64,000 nucleotides of DNA from Corallococcus sp. NCRR (lineage in GTDB: Bacteria; Myxococcota; Myxococcia; Myxococcales; Myxococcaceae): contig NZ_CP114039.1 of NCBI RefSeq assembly GCF_026965535.1, forward strand, positions 1,426,001-1,490,000. The letters are read 5' to 3'. Under the pieces are notes generated by a model. It made no database searches, was not told where the DNA came from, and saw nothing but the letters and a program-made list of their open reading frames with translations. How positions within the stretch are numbered: the stretch's first letter is position 1; each line of letters opens with the position of its first letter. Shown piece after piece: positions 1-7,076 of this stretch. The position numbers and the translations under genes are program-made.

Positions 1-1427
1 AACTGATTGGCCGCGAGCGCGATGATCCACGGCGTATAGGAATAGCGGCCCGCGAGGCTGACGTTGGTGCCGGTGGACTTGAAGGGCGTCTCGATGAAGA
101 AGCCCGCGTTGATGAAGTCCGCGTAGGCGCTGCCGTGCACGCGGTCGTCGCGGGGACGGGTGAGGCGCCCGTCGATGGCGCCGCCCATCAGCCGGCCGTA
201 CTGCGGCGGCGGCGAGCCCGGATAGAAGTCGATGGCGTCCAGGAAGTCCGGGTGGATGACCGCGGGCCCCAGGAACAGGTGGAAGAGGATGGGGATGCGG
301 ATGCCGTCCAGGAAGTAGCCCGTGGACGCGGGCTGGCTGCCGCGCACCACCGGGTACGCCACGCCGGACAGCATGCTGCCCACGCCCGGCAGCAGCATCA
401 CCACGCGGAAGGGGTCGCCCATGGTGCCGGGAACCTCGCGCAGCTCCGCGTCGTGCAGCGTGATGCGGCTGACCTCCGTGCGCTCGCGGTCGCCTCGCAC
501 CACCGTCTCGTAGGGGTTCACCACGAGCGGCTCCAGGCCGTAGACGACCTCCAGCGACTCGGTGGACTTCAGCGCCTCGCGGAACAGGCCGGGCTTGTGG
601 CCGGGGGCGAACACGCGCACCGCCTGGCCGCCCGTGGGGAAGCGCGCCTCGAAGCGGCCGTTCTCGTCCGTCTGCACCGGCGCGTCCGGCGCCGCGTCCG
701 ACACCAGCGTCGCCCCAATCAACGGCCGGCGGTTGCCCTTCTGCCGCACCAGGCCCTTGAGCGTGATGGGGCCCTGAGGTGCCAACGTGCCGCCGTCCGC
801 CCCGGTGGCCACGGGGACGGGCGCCTCGAAGCGGTACTCGAAGGACAGGCGCACCGCGACGGGCTGGCCCTCCATCATCGCGGGAGAGAAGCGCAGGGAC
901 GGCGCCGCGTGCAGCGCGGCCTCGTTGAGCAGCGGGTGCACGCCCTCCACCAGCGTGGCGCTGTCCACCTCGCCCGCCTCGTCCACCAGCAGCTCCAGCT
1001 TCACCGTGCCCGCCACGCCCTCGCCCACCAGCCGGGGCGGGTACGGCGCGGGCGAGTCCCCCACCAGCGCGGGCGGCACGAAGGCGGCCAGCGCGGGGCC
1101 CCCGTCCGCGCCATCACCGGGAGCCGCGCCGGGCTCCACCGCCCAGCCACCGTCCGGGGTGCGCTGGAGGTCCGCCTCCTTCGCGACCGTGCCCGTGCCG
1201 CCGTCCCGCGGGCCGTCCCCTTCCGTCCACGGCGCGTCCATGCTCCGAGCCGCGGCGCCGGTGGTGAGGTTCTCCTCCGTGACAGGCAGGCCCGCGTCCA
1301 GGGTATCGCCCAGCCGGGCACTGCCAGGGTCCGCTTCAGGGGCTTGGGCCCAGGCCGGCCACGTCAGGCACAGGGAAAGCGCCAGCGCGGCGGCGTGCCA
1401 GGGCGTGCTCCTCTTCGCGAAGGTCAT
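1..1427 (-). CDS. TonB-dependent receptor with N-terminal TonB-like domain (partial)
   Basis: Outer-membrane receptor for energised uptake, cut by the left edge of the window, so about 475 N-terminal residues are visible. It begins with a signal peptide (MTFAKRS..., ending near AWAQA). Residues about 105-190 resemble a TonB C-terminal domain (PYPPRLV, LLVDEAGEV). Residues about 205-290 form a carboxypeptidase-regulatory-like beta domain (LIGATLVSD), and from about 310 the receptor plug begins (VVMLLPGVG, VVRGSQPASTGYFLDG). The receptor barrel lies outside the window. A TonB-like domain placed on the receptor itself is a layout seen in myxobacteria; its partner is unknown. The start is the ATG in front of the signal peptide. 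Substrate cannot be inferred. Confidence 0.85.
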   Translation of the reverse strand, partial: MTFAKRSTPWHAAALALSLCLTWPAWAQAPEADPGSARLGDTLDAGLPVTEENLTTGAAARSMDAPWTEGDGPRDGGTGTVAKEADLQRTPDGGWAVEPGAAPGDGADGGPALAAFVPPALVGDSPAPYPPRLVGEGVAGTVKLELLVDEAGEVDSATLVEGVHPLLNEAALHAAPSLRFSPAMMEGQPVAVRLSFEYRFEAPVPVATGADGGTLAPQGPITLKGLVRQKGNRRPLIGATLVSDAAPDAPVQTDENGRFEARFPTGGQAVRVFAPGHKPGLFREALKSTESLEVVYGLEPLVVNPYETVVRGDRERTEVSRITLHDAELREVPGTMGDPFRVVMLLPGVGSMLSGVAYPVVRGSQPASTGYFLDGIRIPILFHLFLGPAVIHPDFLDAIDFYPGSPPPQYGRLMGGAIDGRLTRPRDDRVHGSAYADFINAGFFIETPFKSTGTNVSLAGRYSYTPWIIALAANQ

Positions 1428-1789
1428 GGGCGATGGCGTTCGTGCAAGGCAGGTCCGGGCGAGCATCCATGAGGCCAGGGGATGTCCGCCCTGACAAGCG
1501 CTGCTCCGTGACGCGTGCCATCACCGCCCGCCCGGGGCCGCGCGGGCGGCGCCCCCTTTCCGCTGGAGGACATTTGCCCTCCGCGTCACGTCTCGCCGTG
1601 GATGACGAGGTGGGTCCCCGGGACGGGGCGCCCCATTTCGGATCCATCCCCACCTTCCAGGAAGTCGCCCTTTCCCACTTCCCCGGACGCCATGCCCATG
1701 GTGGAACGCCCCAACCCTTCCAGAGCACTCTCCAACGACATGCACCAAGGCAGGGTTCGCGCGGCGCCCGGCGTCACGCGAGCCTGCTT
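1428..1789. other. Intergenic region between divergent genes
   Basis: This 362-base stretch separates the divergently transcribed TonB-dependent receptor and a small secreted protein. Open frames across it have no ribosome-binding site or recognisable domain and look like chance frames of GC-rich DNA. It should hold promoters for both flanking genes, but I see no clear -35/-10 pair. Confidence 0.5.
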
Positions 1790-2209
1790 ATGATTCCCCC
1801 GCCGTCCCTGCGCTACCTTCCCCACGGACTGCTCGCGTCACTGCTGTTGTGCCTGATGTTGCTGCCGCTGCTCTTCCCGCCGTCGCTGGCGCGCGCGGGC
1901 AATGAGGGGCCGGACACGTTCATCGACGAAGGGCCCCCGGGCGCCACGCCCTCCAGGGAGGCCACCTTCGTCTTCACCGCCACCACGCTGAAGCCCGTGT
2001 TCTGGTGCTCGCTGGATGGCAGCCTCTACATCCCCTGCGAATCCCCGTGGCGCCTGAAGGACCTGCCCCTGGGCGAGCACACCCTGGACGTGTACGCGGT
2101 GGACGTGAACACCGCGCAGCGCGACCCCACCCCGTCCGGCTGGGTGTGGCGGGTGACGAAGGCCGACCCGCGCTCGGGCACGGCCCGCCCTCCCGCGTCC
2201 GCGCCCTGA
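1790..2209 (+). CDS. Small secreted hypothetical protein
   Basis: Unrecognised 139-residue protein. The N-terminus is a long hydrophobic signal segment (residues about 12-35, LLASLLLCLMLLPLLF) ending in ARAG, so it is probably exported. The mature part holds a short beta-rich module with FVFTATTLKPVFWCSLDG, PCESPW and GEHTLDVYAVD. That pattern resembles the Ig-like repeats found in myxobacterial surface proteins, where two cysteines flank a sugar- or protein-binding loop. The start ATG overlaps no other gene. It ends 9 nt before the convergent XRE regulator; a short CTGAAG/CTTCAG hairpin spans the two stop codons. Function unknown. Confidence 0.6.
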   Translation: MIPPPSLRYLPHGLLASLLLCLMLLPLLFPPSLARAGNEGPDTFIDEGPPGATPSREATFVFTATTLKPVFWCSLDGSLYIPCESPWRLKDLPLGEHTLDVYAVDVNTAQRDPTPSGWVWRVTKADPRSGTARPPASAP

Positions 2210-2218
2210 AGGCGCGCT

Positions 2219-2692
2219 TCAGCGGCGCGTGGGCAGGATGGCGCTGGCCACCAGGCTCATCAACTTGAGCTGGGGGCGCGGCAGCCGGCGCACCGCGCGC
2301 AACAGGCGGCGCATCTCCGGCAGGTCGTCCTTGTCCGTGGAGTCCTCCTCCCACAGCCCCGCGCCCGCCGCCGCCGCCAGGGCCAGCCCCAGGGACGCGT
2401 CCGCGGACAACTGCAGCGCCAGGCACAGGCGGAACAGCGTGGGGACGCTGGGCATCATCTTGCCCCGCTCCAGCCGGCCGTAGACCTCCGACGCGATGCC
2501 GACGCGATCCGCCACGTCCGCCTGCGTGAGGCCCGCCCGCAGACGCGCGGCCCGGGCCGCCGCCCCCACGCTGACCGCCAGCTTGCGCTCCAACTGCCGC
2601 CGCGACAGCGCCGCCGCCGACGCGGGCGCCACACGGGGCTTCTTCCGGACGCGGCCGGATGCGAGACGACCTCGGGGGTGGGTTTTCACCAC
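2219..2692 (-). CDS. XRE-family helix-turn-helix regulator
   Basis: A 157-residue DNA-binding protein. Residues about 40-100 form a Cro/C1-type helix-turn-helix: LRAGLTQADVADRVGIASE, then YGRLERGKMMPSVPTLFRL. The first 30 residues are basic and disordered (RGRLASGRVRKKPR). The C-terminal 45 residues (RRLLRAVRRLPRPQLKLMSLV) are helical and may dimerise. Upstream, 2693-2940 is a gene-free, relatively A+T-rich stretch that likely carries its promoter and operator. No target is evident; it stands alone between convergent and co-directional neighbours. Confidence 0.85.
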   Translation of the reverse strand: MVKTHPRGRLASGRVRKKPRVAPASAAALSRRQLERKLAVSVGAAARAARLRAGLTQADVADRVGIASEVYGRLERGKMMPSVPTLFRLCLALQLSADASLGLALAAAAGAGLWEEDSTDKDDLPEMRRLLRAVRRLPRPQLKLMSLVASAILPTRR

Positions 2693-2940
2693 ATCAACCT
2701 TGCACGTGACGTCCGGTGGGGTGGCCGCAAGGCTCGCGACCCCGCCACCGCCGGAACGGTTCAGAGGTCGTTATAACCCGCCACGTCACCCGGGCCCATC
2801 CCTATATGGCAGGTAGTCCCGCATTCCCTCGTCCACGGGAAGCGCGCCGTTCACGGGTCCATTAGCCCACATGAAACGACACGCGAATCCGGGAAGGCCT
2901 GGAGATTGTCCGGCTTCGGGGTCCCGGGGTTGCGCCGGGC

Positions 2941-3549
2941 TCAACCGTCCGCCGTGGCGACGCGTCCCCAGCCATCCGGGTAGTGCGTCACGAGCCCCAG
3001 CGCGTCGGTGTCCAGCTCCGCGACGAAGGTGCCTTGCGCGCTCTCGTAGCGGTAGCGGGTGGAGGACAGCCGGGTGTAGCGCTGCTCCAGCCGCTCCAGG
3101 GACAGGTCCGGCAGCCGCACCCACGCGGCCGTCACGTCCCGGCCCTGGCCCGGCTCCAGCGCCAGCCGGCGGATGGGCAGGGTGTTGGTGGCGGGGGTGA
3201 CGCTCAGGTCCACGTCCACGCACCCGCGCAGCTCCGGCACCTCGCGCCCGTCGCGCCACCAGCGCTGGTGGTCATCCACCTGGAGCACCAGCGTGCGCCG
3301 CGTGCCGCCCTGATGCACGGCCAGCCGCGCCTCGCGCGTGTGCCAGTCCGGGTCGCACGCCACGGTGTAGCGCACGAGCAGCGGCAGGCCCTCGCCCACC
3401 CCCACCACGGTGCCAGCGAGGAGCGGCCCTTCGGCGGACTCCCACAGCTCGAAGTGCTCGGTGCCCGGGGACTCCAGGCGCCGCCAGGTGAGGGATTGGA
3501 GGCAGCGGCCCACGGGCGGACCGCCGGGCCGGGCGGTGCGCGCCGTCAT
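2941..3549 (-). CDS. Putative glycolipid-binding protein (DUF1089-like)
   Basis: A 202-residue cytoplasmic protein (no signal peptide) resembling the putative glycolipid-binding family PF06475. Typical features are the opening ESPGTEHFELWES, the beta-strand LLVRYTVACDPDWHTREARL, the HQRWWRDG turn, ELRGCVDVDLSVTPATNTLP, and the C-terminal YTRLSSTRYRYES and FVAELDTDALGLVTHYP. Length fits the family (about 180-200). Biochemical role is poorly defined in the family. It begins 13 nt upstream of nothing co-transcribed with certainty, but the next gene upstream on the same strand ends at 3563, so the two may be one operon. Confidence 0.8.
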   Translation of the reverse strand: MTARTARPGGPPVGRCLQSLTWRRLESPGTEHFELWESAEGPLLAGTVVGVGEGLPLLVRYTVACDPDWHTREARLAVHQGGTRRTLVLQVDDHQRWWRDGREVPELRGCVDVDLSVTPATNTLPIRRLALEPGQGRDVTAAWVRLPDLSLERLEQRYTRLSSTRYRYESAQGTFVAELDTDALGLVTHYPDGWGRVATADG

Positions 3550-3562
3550 GGAACCGGCGGCC

Positions 3563-4303
3563 TCACGGCGCGCCCCGTCCCGCGTAGAGGCAGTCCAGGG
3601 CCTCGTCCAGCAGGCACAGGGCGGCGTCGCTCCAGCCGCGCAGCCGCTGCTGGGGCGTGGGGCGGCCCACGTGGGGGATGAGCTGCGCGTCGGCCGCGTC
3701 CTCGATGAACTGGGCCTGCTGCTCCGGGTTGAGCTCCGCCCAGCGCCGGTGGCCCACGGCCTTGCGCCAGTCGTAGCCGTCCCCCAGGTACTGGGCCGCG
3801 AGCGCGCCGCTCAGGTAGCCCGTGCCGCCGTGCTGGTGCTGCCACACGTGCGTGAGCTCGTGCACCAGCAGCCGGAAGCCCACCGCGCCGTAGCCGGGCG
3901 GGATGAAGAGGACGTCGCCATGGGCGAACGCGCGGCCCGGCAGGCCCAGCAGGCCCAGGGCGCCTTCCTTCACGCGCACGCAGCGGTAGTCCAGGCTGTC
4001 GCCGAAGATGGGGCGCAGCCGGTCCACCTCCACGTCCGTCAGCCGGCGGCCCACGGGCTCCAGGCCCGTCACCACCTGCACGGCGGACAGCACGCGCCCG
4101 CCCAGCATCAGCACCAGGTCCACCGGCACCTGCGCCACGCGGAACAGGGAGCGCTTGAGCTGGGGCAGCCCGTCCCGCGAGCGCCCCGTCGCGCAGCGGG
4201 CCATGCCGCTGGCGAAGAGCATCAGCGCCAGGTACGCGCTGCGCGCGGCGCCCGCGGACGCCCCGGCGATTCCGGTGAACAGCCCGTGGCCCGCGTCCGC
4301 CAC
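3563..4303 (-). CDS. DUF4157-like putative zinc metallopeptidase
   Basis: About 246 residues. The central HELTHVWQH motif is a HExxH zinc-binding site of the DUF4157 type, preceded by a conserved FIPPGYGAVGFRLLV strand and a RPIFGDSLDY segment as in that family. The N-terminal part has a short hydrophobic stretch (SAYLALMLFASGMA). DUF4157 domains are common in contractile-injection and toxin-associated proteins, but here the domain stands alone, so a peptidase or scaffold role cannot be decided. The start is uncertain: I chose the GTG at 4303; a TTG at 4387 has a better ribosome-binding site (GGAGAGG) but would overlap the upstream receiver gene by about 40 nt. Confidence 0.7.
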   Translation of the reverse strand: MADAGHGLFTGIAGASAGAARSAYLALMLFASGMARCATGRSRDGLPQLKRSLFRVAQVPVDLVLMLGGRVLSAVQVVTGLEPVGRRLTDVEVDRLRPIFGDSLDYRCVRVKEGALGLLGLPGRAFAHGDVLFIPPGYGAVGFRLLVHELTHVWQHQHGGTGYLSGALAAQYLGDGYDWRKAVGHRRWAELNPEQQAQFIEDAADAQLIPHVGRPTPQQRLRGWSDAALCLLDEALDCLYAGRGAP

Positions 4304-4346
4304 CCGCGCCGTCAACGGCGCCAGGCGGGGAGCGTCACGGCGGGAG

Positions 4347-4745
4347 TCACGGACGGCTTGCGGATTGAGCGAGGTAGGAGACCCCAAGGACCCTCTCCAG
4401 GAGCATGCGCAGCTCACCGGCGCGCCAGGGCCGGCCGAGTGCGAAGTGGGTGTCACAGGCCGTCAGGAAGGTGGCGCTCGCCTCGGGACGGAAACCGGAG
4501 GACAGGAGGATGCGCGGACCGTGGAAGCCCCGGTCCACCAGACGGCAGAGGAAGTCGCTCACGACGCGGCGATCCGCGTCCAGGTCCAGCACCAGCCCGT
4601 CCACCGCCACGCCCATGTCCAGCCGCCGGTCCGCCGACGTGGCCCCCAGCGACGTCACGATGCGGCACGCCAGCCCCACCTCACGCGCCACCGCCAGCCG
4701 GACCTCGGGGGCCTCGGAGACCACCAGCAGCACCGGCGCCGCCAT
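4347..4745 (-). CDS. Response-regulator receiver-like protein
   Basis: A 132-residue single-domain protein that looks like a degenerate receiver. It opens with a hydrophobic strand (MAAPVLLVVSEAPEVRLAVA), contains VDGLVLDLDADRR where a phosphoacceptor Asp would lie, then RILLSSGF and the C-terminal GRPWRAGELRMLLERVL typical of the receiver alpha5 face. The usual KP loop is replaced by a GRPW turn, the form seen in many receivers with Lys changed. No output domain. The ATG at 4745 was chosen because the preceding 52 codons are low-complexity and lack homology features. It lies directly upstream of the DUF4157-like gene. Confidence 0.6.
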   Translation of the reverse strand: MAAPVLLVVSEAPEVRLAVAREVGLACRIVTSLGATSADRRLDMGVAVDGLVLDLDADRRVVSDFLCRLVDRGFHGPRILLSSGFRPEASATFLTACDTHFALGRPWRAGELRMLLERVLGVSYLAQSASRP

Positions 4746-4897
4746 CCCCGTCCGGGCCGGAGCTGCCGGGACCCGGGTCCCGCGCCGCGCACCCGGAACC
4801 GCGGGCGCCGTGGGACGGCTGAAAGCGAATTCCGGGACAAGGAGGGAAGACGGTGCGGTGGACACGCCCCGCACAGTAAGCAGCAAGAACGGAAATA

Positions 4898-6145
4898 TCA
4901 AGCTTGGCTTGAATCACCGCCAGAACGGGGAGCTCCTACCAGGGTGAGGGCCGCGATCTCCGGGGCGGGCCCCAGGCGCATGGGGGGACCCCAGTAGCCG
5001 GTGCCGCGGTGCGTATAGACCCGGGTCCCGGCGACGGTGGCGAGGCCCTGGACGACGGGCTGCTGGAGCTTCACGAAGAACATGAAGGGGAAGATCTGCC
5101 CGCCATGGGTGTGGCCGGACAGCTGGAGGTCCACGCGCAGGCCCTTCAGGGACAGGGCGGTGCGGGGCTGGTGGGCCAGCAGCAGCCGGGGCACGTCCGG
5201 CGGGGCGCCGGCGAGCGCGAGGTCGGGGCGGCTCTCCAGGGGTGGATCGATGTGGCCGGCGTCGTGGTCGGTGACGCCCGCGACGACGAGCTTCGCGCCG
5301 CCGCGCTCCACGACGCGGTGTTCGTTGGTGAGGACGGTGATGCCCAGCCGGGCGACCTCGGCCATCCAGGCGCGGGCGCCATGGTAGAACTCGTGGTTTC
5401 CGGTGACGTAGTAGACGCCCAGCGGGGCCTTGAGGGACGCGAGCGGCGTCATCTGGTCGCGCAGGTCCTCCACGGAGCCATCCACCAGGTCACCGGTGAT
5501 GGCGACGAGGTCCGGCTTCAGGGCGTTGACCTGGTCCACCACGCGCTGGAGCCACACACCGTCCAGGGTGGGGCCCACGTGCACGTCGGACAGCTGCACG
5601 ACGCGCAGGCCCTCCAGGCCCGGGCCCAGGTCCTTCAGGGCCACGGTGGTGCGCTCCACGCGGGCCCTGCCGCGCGCGGTGACGAAGGCGAAGGCCACGG
5701 CGGGCACGACGGTGCCCAGCACGGCGGCCGCGCGGCCCCGGGCGAGCGCGTGCATGTCCGTGACGGTGCCGGAAAGCGACAGCGCGGCGCCCACGATGTC
5801 GGAGGCCAGCACGGCGGTGAGGAACACGCCGAACGCGCCCAGCCACAGGTACGCGCCCCACTGGATGACGCGGGAGAAGCCGGTGGCCTCACGGCGCGCG
5901 GCGCGGAAACCCGCCAGCAGCACGAGGAAGCAGAGGCCCAACAGTCCCCAGCCCACCGCGGCCCAGGGAGCGGGCCAGCCGGGCGCGGTGAAGAGGCGCA
6001 GGCCGATGTAGATGTGCAGCGCGACGGGCAGGCCCAGCCCCAGCAGCAGGGACAGCATCCACCGCCAGCGAGGAGCCCCGGCCGAGCGCCGGGCTCGCCG
6101 TGGTGAGGCTTCTTCCGAGGACACGTCCGTCGTCACGCGCGCCAC
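4898..6145 (-). CDS. Membrane-anchored metallophosphoesterase
   Basis: A 415-residue calcineurin-like phosphoesterase of the YaeI/YkuE type. The N-terminal 160 residues carry about four membrane segments (e.g. SLLLGLGLPVALHIYIGL, LLGLCFLVLLAGF, VFLTAVLASDIVGAALSL, VLGTVVPAVAFAFV). The catalytic domain (about 175-400) has all metal motifs: LSDVHVGP, ITGDLVDG, VTGNHEFYHG, and SGHTHGGQIFPF. Relatives hydrolyse lipid-linked phosphates such as UDP-diacylglucosamine or act on unknown phosphodiesters; the substrate here is not predictable. The domain faces the cytoplasm or periplasm depending on helix count. Upstream 6146-6266 is intergenic and divergent from the lipoprotein island. Confidence 0.9.
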   Translation of the reverse strand: MARVTTDVSSEEASPRRARRSAGAPRWRWMLSLLLGLGLPVALHIYIGLRLFTAPGWPAPWAAVGWGLLGLCFLVLLAGFRAARREATGFSRVIQWGAYLWLGAFGVFLTAVLASDIVGAALSLSGTVTDMHALARGRAAAVLGTVVPAVAFAFVTARGRARVERTTVALKDLGPGLEGLRVVQLSDVHVGPTLDGVWLQRVVDQVNALKPDLVAITGDLVDGSVEDLRDQMTPLASLKAPLGVYYVTGNHEFYHGARAWMAEVARLGITVLTNEHRVVERGGAKLVVAGVTDHDAGHIDPPLESRPDLALAGAPPDVPRLLLAHQPRTALSLKGLRVDLQLSGHTHGGQIFPFMFFVKLQQPVVQGLATVAGTRVYTHRGTGYWGPPMRLGPAPEIAALTLVGAPRSGGDSSQA

Positions 6146-6266
6146 CCTTGTCGCCCCGGGAGCCGGGACGCCTTCGAGCGCGGGAAGATAACGGCCCCCC
6201 TACCGCCGCGCCCGCCGACCCGGCCGGACGCCTGGCGGGCTTCAAAAGTGGTATTCCAAGATAAAA

Positions 6267-6647
6267 ATGAAATCCACTCACTGGCGCGCATGACTCACGC
6301 TGGCGTTGTGCAGCATGCTGCTTGGGAGCTGCGCGACTGCGACGTGCCTGGACAGCGAGACCTGCTGCGTGGAGGCCCATCCGGGCAATCCAGCTGCATG
6401 TGGACTCACGGACGCCGAGGCCGCCGCTCTCATGGGCACCGCGGCAGTCGGAGCAGCCGCGGTCGGCGCCACGCTCAAAGAGATGGATGATCCAAACCAG
6501 GGATGGCGACAGCACTGCATCGACCGCTATGTGCAGTGCAAGGACTCGAAGAAGCCCCGCTGGTTGGGGGACTGTTACGCCTGCCTGCGATACTGCGAGG
6601 GCCAGAAACAGTGGCCCTTCGACCTTTGCCGTCCTCGCCGTAACTAG
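6267..6647 (+). pseudogene. Cys-rich lipoprotein with in-frame TGA in the signal peptide
   Basis: Read from the ATG at 6267, codons run M-K-S-T-H-W-R-A, then a TGA at 6291-6293, then L-T-L-A-L-C-S-M-L-L-G-S-C. The halves form one good lipoprotein signal: basic start, hydrophobic core and an LGSC lipobox. The body (residues to 126) is Cys-rich, with an Ala/Gly helix (GTAAVGAAAVGATL) and a C-terminal HCIDRYVQCKD, GDCYACLRYCEGQ, WPFDLC block. Without the upstream ATG, translation could restart at the TTG at 6306, which would lose the basic N-terminus. The gene is 8 nt upstream of the DUSAM gene. The arrangement recalls lipoprotein toxin and immunity pairs of myxobacteria (SitA/SitI), but that is inference. 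Confidence 0.6.
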
Positions 6648-6655
6648 AGAGCCCC

Positions 6656-7033
6656 ATGGACGAGCAGGAATTGAACTGGGACGACGTTCGGGACCTCGCG
6701 CGTCGCGTCTCGGACGGGGAGCCGTTCAAGCTCACCTCCGAGTCGCGTGCCATTCTCCAGCGCACTGGCCCCCAGGTTGGAATTCCCGCAGCGGACGTCG
6801 AGCGGGCGCTCCATGGCGAGGCCAGCGCCGCGACGCTGCTCGGCGAGGTCGCAAAGCGCATCCGGGACGGGTCTCACCGTTTGTCACGCGCCCTCAGTGA
6901 AGCAACACGGCGGCAGGAGGCGAGCGACATGGACGGCGCACGGCAGGTGCTCCGCGCCATCGTGGAGGACGAGGTCGTGCCGCTCTACCGTGACATCGCG
7001 CAAATCCAACTCGAAGCCCTGGATGAGGGCTGA
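6656..7033 (+). CDS. DUSAM domain-containing protein
   Basis: A 125-residue acidic helical protein that matches the myxobacterial DUSAM family as I remember it: the N-terminal W-D-D-V-R-D-L-A-R-R-V, the RAILQRTGPQVGI segment, LLGEVAKRIRDGS, then HRLSRALSEATRRQEASDMD and the final EVVPLYRDIAQIQLEAL. The family is confined largely to Myxococcales and its role is unknown. It starts 8 nt after the Cys-rich lipoprotein, so the two are probably translated from one message, and it could be that gene's immunity or partner protein. No membrane segment or signal peptide. Confidence 0.8.
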   Translation: MDEQELNWDDVRDLARRVSDGEPFKLTSESRAILQRTGPQVGIPAADVERALHGEASAATLLGEVAKRIRDGSHRLSRALSEATRRQEASDMDGARQVLRAIVEDEVVPLYRDIAQIQLEALDEG

Positions 7034-7076
7034 GGGCCAGGACTCGGCGCCCGCGAGGCACCGCGCCCCGCCCCTG

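Noticed and set aside
5009-6106. Long plus-strand open frame over the metallophosphoesterase gene
   Set aside because: It is the shadow of the real minus-strand gene; composition is Arg/Gly/His-rich, with no domain or ribosome-binding site.
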